Assembly: GCA_002343455.1 (NCBI GenBank)
Contig: DDSR01000445.1
Span: 1 to 7,595 of the forward strand
Direction: 5' to 3'
From: Deltaproteobacteria bacterium UBA2385
GTDB lineage: Bacteria; Myxococcota_A; UBA796; UBA2385
Length of the DNA stretch: 7,595 nucleotides
Shown: positions 5,709 through 7,595 of the stretch, piece by piece
How the letters are laid out: the number at the start of each line of letters is the position of its first letter
How positions within the stretch are numbered: the first letter of the stretch is position 1
Translations under genes and position numbers: made by a program
The notes under the pieces: model-generated
Database searches by the model: none
What the model was told of the DNA's origin: nothing
Seen by the model: only the letters and a program-made list of their open reading frames with translations

Positions 5709-6776
5709 TCAGCGGTCCAGCCAGGTCATCGTGGTCGAGGACGGACCTTGGGCATGGACGGCGAAGACCCGGCCGGGCAGGGAGCTGGCCGCCACCGCGC
5801 GCTCGGCCCAGGGGTTGACGTAGCTGCAGAGGGCCTCGGGCTGGACCCGATCGGCCGGGCGCTGCAGCAGCATGGCCGCCGAGACCGCCCGGTAGAGCGG
5901 ATCGCGGAAGAGGCAGGCCCCCGGGTCCTGATCGAAGGTCGCGCTGCTGCGCAGGCCGTCGATGTGGGTCTCCTGCCGGCAGGGCTTGGCGTAGAACAGC
6001 TCCCGCAGGTACCCGTCGGGCAGGCGCCAGGGCAGGTCGCTGACCAGCGTCAGCAGGACCGGGAGGTCCGACCAGGCCGAGAGCCGCAGGGCGTCCAGCT
6101 CGTAGACGACGCGCTGCTCGATCGCGGCCATGGCGCGGTGCGCGTCGAAGGGCCCCAGGGCCATGGCGACCACGTCCTGGCCATCCCGCGCGGTCTCGCC
6201 GGAGAGCGCGAACTCCAAGCTGACGTGCTCGTCCCGGTACTCGGCGTATCGACCGTCCCAGCCGTTGCGATCGACCTCGCGCAGCCACATGTCGATCGCC
6301 CGGCGCACGGGCTCGGGGTTGAAGTCGTGCGGCAGCCAGCGGCGGATCAACACCACGATCCGCGAGCGGGAGCCGATCCGCGAGAGCGACCGGACCAGGC
6401 GGGCGATGGTCTCGCGGTCGGCCTGTCGCTCCTGGCGCATGAAGGCCAGCACCAGGTTCGTGAAGCGCTGGCCAGAGGGGTCCCGGAAGACCAGCGACGG
6501 ACCCGGCCAGGAGAGATCGACCAGCCGCCAGCCCTGGGCGTGGAGGATCATCGAGCTGGCGATCTCGGCGTACCCCTGGAAGAACTGCGGGTTGTCCAGG
6601 CTGTTCAGCGCCGTGTGCCAGCGCTCCGCCGCGGGGCCGGCGACCGTGTCGACGCTGTCCTGCAGCCAGGCACGCCACGGCGCACCGTCGGGCTGGGCGA
6701 GCTGCTTGAGGAAGCTGTGGTCCGAACCGGGGAGGGCTCGAAGATCCTCCAGCATGGAGTCAGAGAAGAGCACCAT
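5709..6776 (-). CDS. Hypothetical cytoplasmic protein, possible degenerate PDDEXK-like fold
   Basis: A 355-aa protein with no signal peptide or membrane segment. ATG at 6776 has an ideal AGGAGGT (6791-6785) 8 nt upstream, so this start is favoured over Met8. No family was recognised. Residues 68-112 read as helix (GYAEIASSMILHAQGW), strand, turn, strand (GPSLVFRDPSGQRFTNLVLAF). This resembles the helix plus D-x(n)-E-x-K hairpin of PDDEXK nucleases with the acidic/Lys pair replaced. A further strand (SRIVVLIRRW, 138-147) and a helix follow. Residues 185-255 (HVSLEFALSGE, then VVYELDALRL, then LLTLVSDLPWRLPDGY) suggest a second alpha/beta part. NPWAER (321-326) lies near the C-terminus. The nuclease-like fold is a pattern-based guess, and an intact catalytic triad is not visible. 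It lies 62 nt after the small exported protein gene on the same strand and may share its transcript. A hairpin follows its stop. Confidence 0.8.
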   Translation of the reverse strand: MVLFSDSMLEDLRALPGSDHSFLKQLAQPDGAPWRAWLQDSVDTVAGPAAERWHTALNSLDNPQFFQGYAEIASSMILHAQGWRLVDLSWPGPSLVFRDPSGQRFTNLVLAFMRQERQADRETIARLVRSLSRIGSRSRIVVLIRRWLPHDFNPEPVRRAIDMWLREVDRNGWDGRYAEYRDEHVSLEFALSGETARDGQDVVAMALGPFDAHRAMAAIEQRVVYELDALRLSAWSDLPVLLTLVSDLPWRLPDGYLRELFYAKPCRQETHIDGLRSSATFDQDPGACLFRDPLYRAVSAAMLLQRPADRVQPEALCSYVNPWAERAVAASSLPGRVFAVHAQGPSSTTMTWLDR

Positions 6777-6784
6777 GACCCCGC

Positions 6785-6791
6785 ACCTCCT
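6785..6791 (-). promoter_or_regulatory. Strong Shine-Dalgarno AGGAGGT for the 355-aa gene
   Basis: AGGAGGT on the minus strand, 8 nt before the ATG at 6776. It is the strongest ribosome-binding site in the window and fixes the start of that gene. The neighbouring propeller gene has none that is obvious. Confidence 0.85.
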
Positions 6792-6838
6792 GGGCGCCCC
6801 CTATAACGCCTGCCCGGAGCGGGCGTCCCAGGCCGCGC

Positions 6839-7294
6839 TCAGCGGCCCACGATCGAGACCATCACCGGCTGGGCGTCGCTGACCAGGCCCGAGCCCCGGG
6901 AGGAGAGCATCAGCAGCGTGTAGGGCGGCGCCGAGTCGAAGCTGTGCTGAGGCGCGATGTTGACCGTCCCCGACTGCTGGACCCGCTGGCGGGAGACATG
7001 ACCGTTGGCGTCCACCAGGATCAGGGTCCTCGGTCCGTCGACCCTCGCCTCGACCAGGAAGGCCCGACCATCCCAGGCCACCTCGCCGATGTGTGAGCCG
7101 GGGTTGGCGGGAGGGCGATTGAGGATCCGGCGCATCGTGCGGTCGGACAGCGGCTGGTCTGGCTGCAGATCCACGCGGACCAGCTGCTGGTCCCGCTGCG
7201 TCGTGGCCATCGGCCGGGCTGCTCCCATCAGCAGCAGACCGGCGCCTAGTGCGAGGCGTGCGGTGAGCAGCTCTGGGGAGGCGGTGCGGCGCAT
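6839..7294 (-). CDS. Small exported protein of unknown function
   Basis: A 151-aa protein. The frame stays open upstream to 7420, but that stretch crosses a terminator-like hairpin and a tandem repeat. The ATG at 7294 is preferred because it gives a normal Sec signal: M-R-R at the start, hydrophobic LALGAGLLLMGAA (14-26), and a likely cut near A30. GGAG at 7302-7299 precedes it with a short 4-nt spacer. The mature part (about 120 aa) is strand-rich: EVAWDGRAFLVEARV (71-85), RTLILVDANGHVSR (89-102), SGTVNIAP (108-115) and PPYTLLMLSSRG (123-134). The 'value-of-D-x-N/D-G' strand followed by 'P-Y-x-L-L-x-L-x-S' faintly recalls DUF4384-type domains, but this is weak. It has no cysteine, so there is no lipidation or disulfide bond. 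It lies 159 nt after ahcY and 62 nt before the 355-aa gene. Confidence 0.72.
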   Translation of the reverse strand: MRRTASPELLTARLALGAGLLLMGAARPMATTQRDQQLVRVDLQPDQPLSDRTMRRILNRPPANPGSHIGEVAWDGRAFLVEARVDGPRTLILVDANGHVSRQRVQQSGTVNIAPQHSFDSAPPYTLLMLSSRGSGLVSDAQPVMVSIVGR

Positions 7295-7299
7295 CGATC

Positions 7300-7341
7300 T
7301 CCGGTGCAGGGCCTTCGGGCTCCGGTGCTGGGCCTTCGGGC
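7300..7341 (-). repeat. Tandem 21-bp direct repeat, two copies, in the leader of the exported-protein gene
   Basis: 7300-7320 and 7321-7341 are directly adjacent copies of the same 21 bases with one difference (A7308 versus T7329). Each copy contains gccttcgggc, a mini-hairpin with a UUCG loop on the plus strand. The repeat lies 5 nt before the chosen ATG (minus strand), and one copy contributes the GGAG ribosome-binding site. Looks like a recent duplication in a 5' leader. Confidence 0.85.
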
Positions 7342-7411
7342 GGGAGCTCGAGTCCCTGCCGATGTCAAGATAGCGCAAGCGCGGGAGACTGGGGCGCCCC
7401 CCGCGCAGGAA

Positions 7412-7437
7412 CCCCCGCATCGAGGACGACGCGGGGG
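7412..7437 (-). terminator. Terminator-like hairpin after ahcY
   Basis: cccccgc at 7412-7418 pairs perfectly with gcggggg at 7431-7437 (7 bp, all G-C) around a 12-nt loop. On the minus strand it begins 16 nt after the ahcY stop and is followed by ttcctgcgcgg, so there is almost no U tract. It is a likely end for the ahcY transcript. Confidence 0.6.
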
Positions 7438-7453
7438 CAGTTGAGCGCCTGGA

Positions 7454-7595
7454 TCAGTAGCGGTAGTGCTCGGCCTTGAAGGGGCCCTGCACGGGCACAC
7501 CGATGTAGTCGGCCTGGTCCTTGGAGAGGACGGTCAGCTCGGCGCCGAACTTCTCGAGGTGCAGGCGGGCCACCTTCTCGTCGAGGTGCTTGGGC
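7454..7595 (-). CDS. ahcY: S-adenosylhomocysteinase, C-terminal end (partial)
   Basis: The minus-strand frame ending in TGA at 7456-7454 gives 46 residues: [20 protein letters not shown], then [20 protein letters not shown], then AEHYRY. This is the characteristic C-terminus of adenosylhomocysteinase, in which the terminal K-x-x-x-Y-R-Y segment reaches into the NAD site of the neighbouring subunit in the tetramer; the Lys and Tyr are present here. The enzyme reversibly hydrolyses S-adenosylhomocysteine to adenosine and homocysteine, clearing the inhibitory by-product of methyl transfer. The rest of the gene lies right of the window. The C-terminus is intact, so there is no sign of decay. Confidence 0.96.
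   Translation of the reverse strand, partial: PKHLDEKVARLHLEKFGAELTVLSKDQADYIGVPVQGPFKAEHYRY

Noticed and set aside
3703..5823. A very long plus-strand frame (706 codons) opposite the propeller and lipoprotein genes.
   Set aside because: Its product is low-complexity and rich in Ala, Gly, Leu, Val and Asp, without domain character. It is the mirror of GC-rich codons on the minus strand, where a signal peptide, known domains and gene overlap are found.
6801..6808. The AT-rich spot ctataacg as a -10 element for the 355-aa gene.
   Set aside because: The best minus-strand hexamer is TATAGG with no matching -35 about 17 nt upstream; the plus-strand TATAAC has no gene to drive.
7363..7368. A perfect TTGACA (-35 consensus) on the minus strand upstream of the exported-protein gene.
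   Set aside because: At the normal 15-19 nt spacing there is only GC-rich sequence and no -10-like hexamer, so it is not supported as a sigma-70 promoter.
7391..7400. The 10-bp palindrome GGGGCGCCCC as an operator.
   Set aside because: Short all-G/C palindromes are expected by chance in such GC-rich DNA, and no second copy or promoter is linked to it.
7295..7420. Extension of the small exported protein to an ATG at 7420.
   Set aside because: It would start inside the loop of the ahcY terminator hairpin, read through the tandem repeat, and bury the signal peptide 42 residues inside the protein.

Overview
The window comes from a very GC-rich bacterium (about 70% G+C by eye, with strong G/C preference at third codon positions). 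The short secreted and lipoprotein-type signals, the C-terminus of the sigma factor, and the many uncharacterised envelope proteins fit Myxococcota or a related former deltaproteobacterium best. This assignment is an inference, not a proof.

Left part, plus strand (1-1401), is a compact information-processing locus. It holds the last codons of rpoD, a tRNA gene with anticodon CAT (tRNA-Ile2 or tRNA-Met) 15 nt later, a coiled-coil C4 zinc-ribbon protein 29 nt after that, and then the RNase P RNA gene rnpB. The P1 helix of rnpB contains the stop codon of the zinc-ribbon gene. A strong GC hairpin with a TTCG loop closes the unit. The spacing suggests that rpoD, tRNA, zinc-ribbon gene and rnpB may be at least partly co-transcribed, with RNase P and other nucleases separating the products.

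Middle (1439-2566, plus) is a 375-residue cytoplasmic protein of unknown function. It begins 37 nt after the rnpB terminator and ends 6 nt from the end of a convergent gene.

Right part, minus strand (2573-7595), read from right to left. First is the C-terminus of S-adenosylhomocysteinase (ahcY) with a terminator-like hairpin. Next is a small exported protein (151 aa), preceded by a 21-bp tandem duplication. Then comes a 355-residue cytoplasmic orphan with a very strong Shine-Dalgarno sequence and a possible degenerate nuclease-like fold. Last is a two-gene unit joined by a 4-nt GTGA overlap: a secreted 598-aa protein (discoidin-like domain, helical spacer, NHL-type beta-propeller) and a 415-aa putative lipoprotein. 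This coupled envelope pair is the best candidate here for an undescribed system.

No mobile elements, CRISPR arrays or phage genes were seen. Apart from rpoD, the tRNA, rnpB, ahcY and the zinc-ribbon family, the genes are not recognised at the family level.
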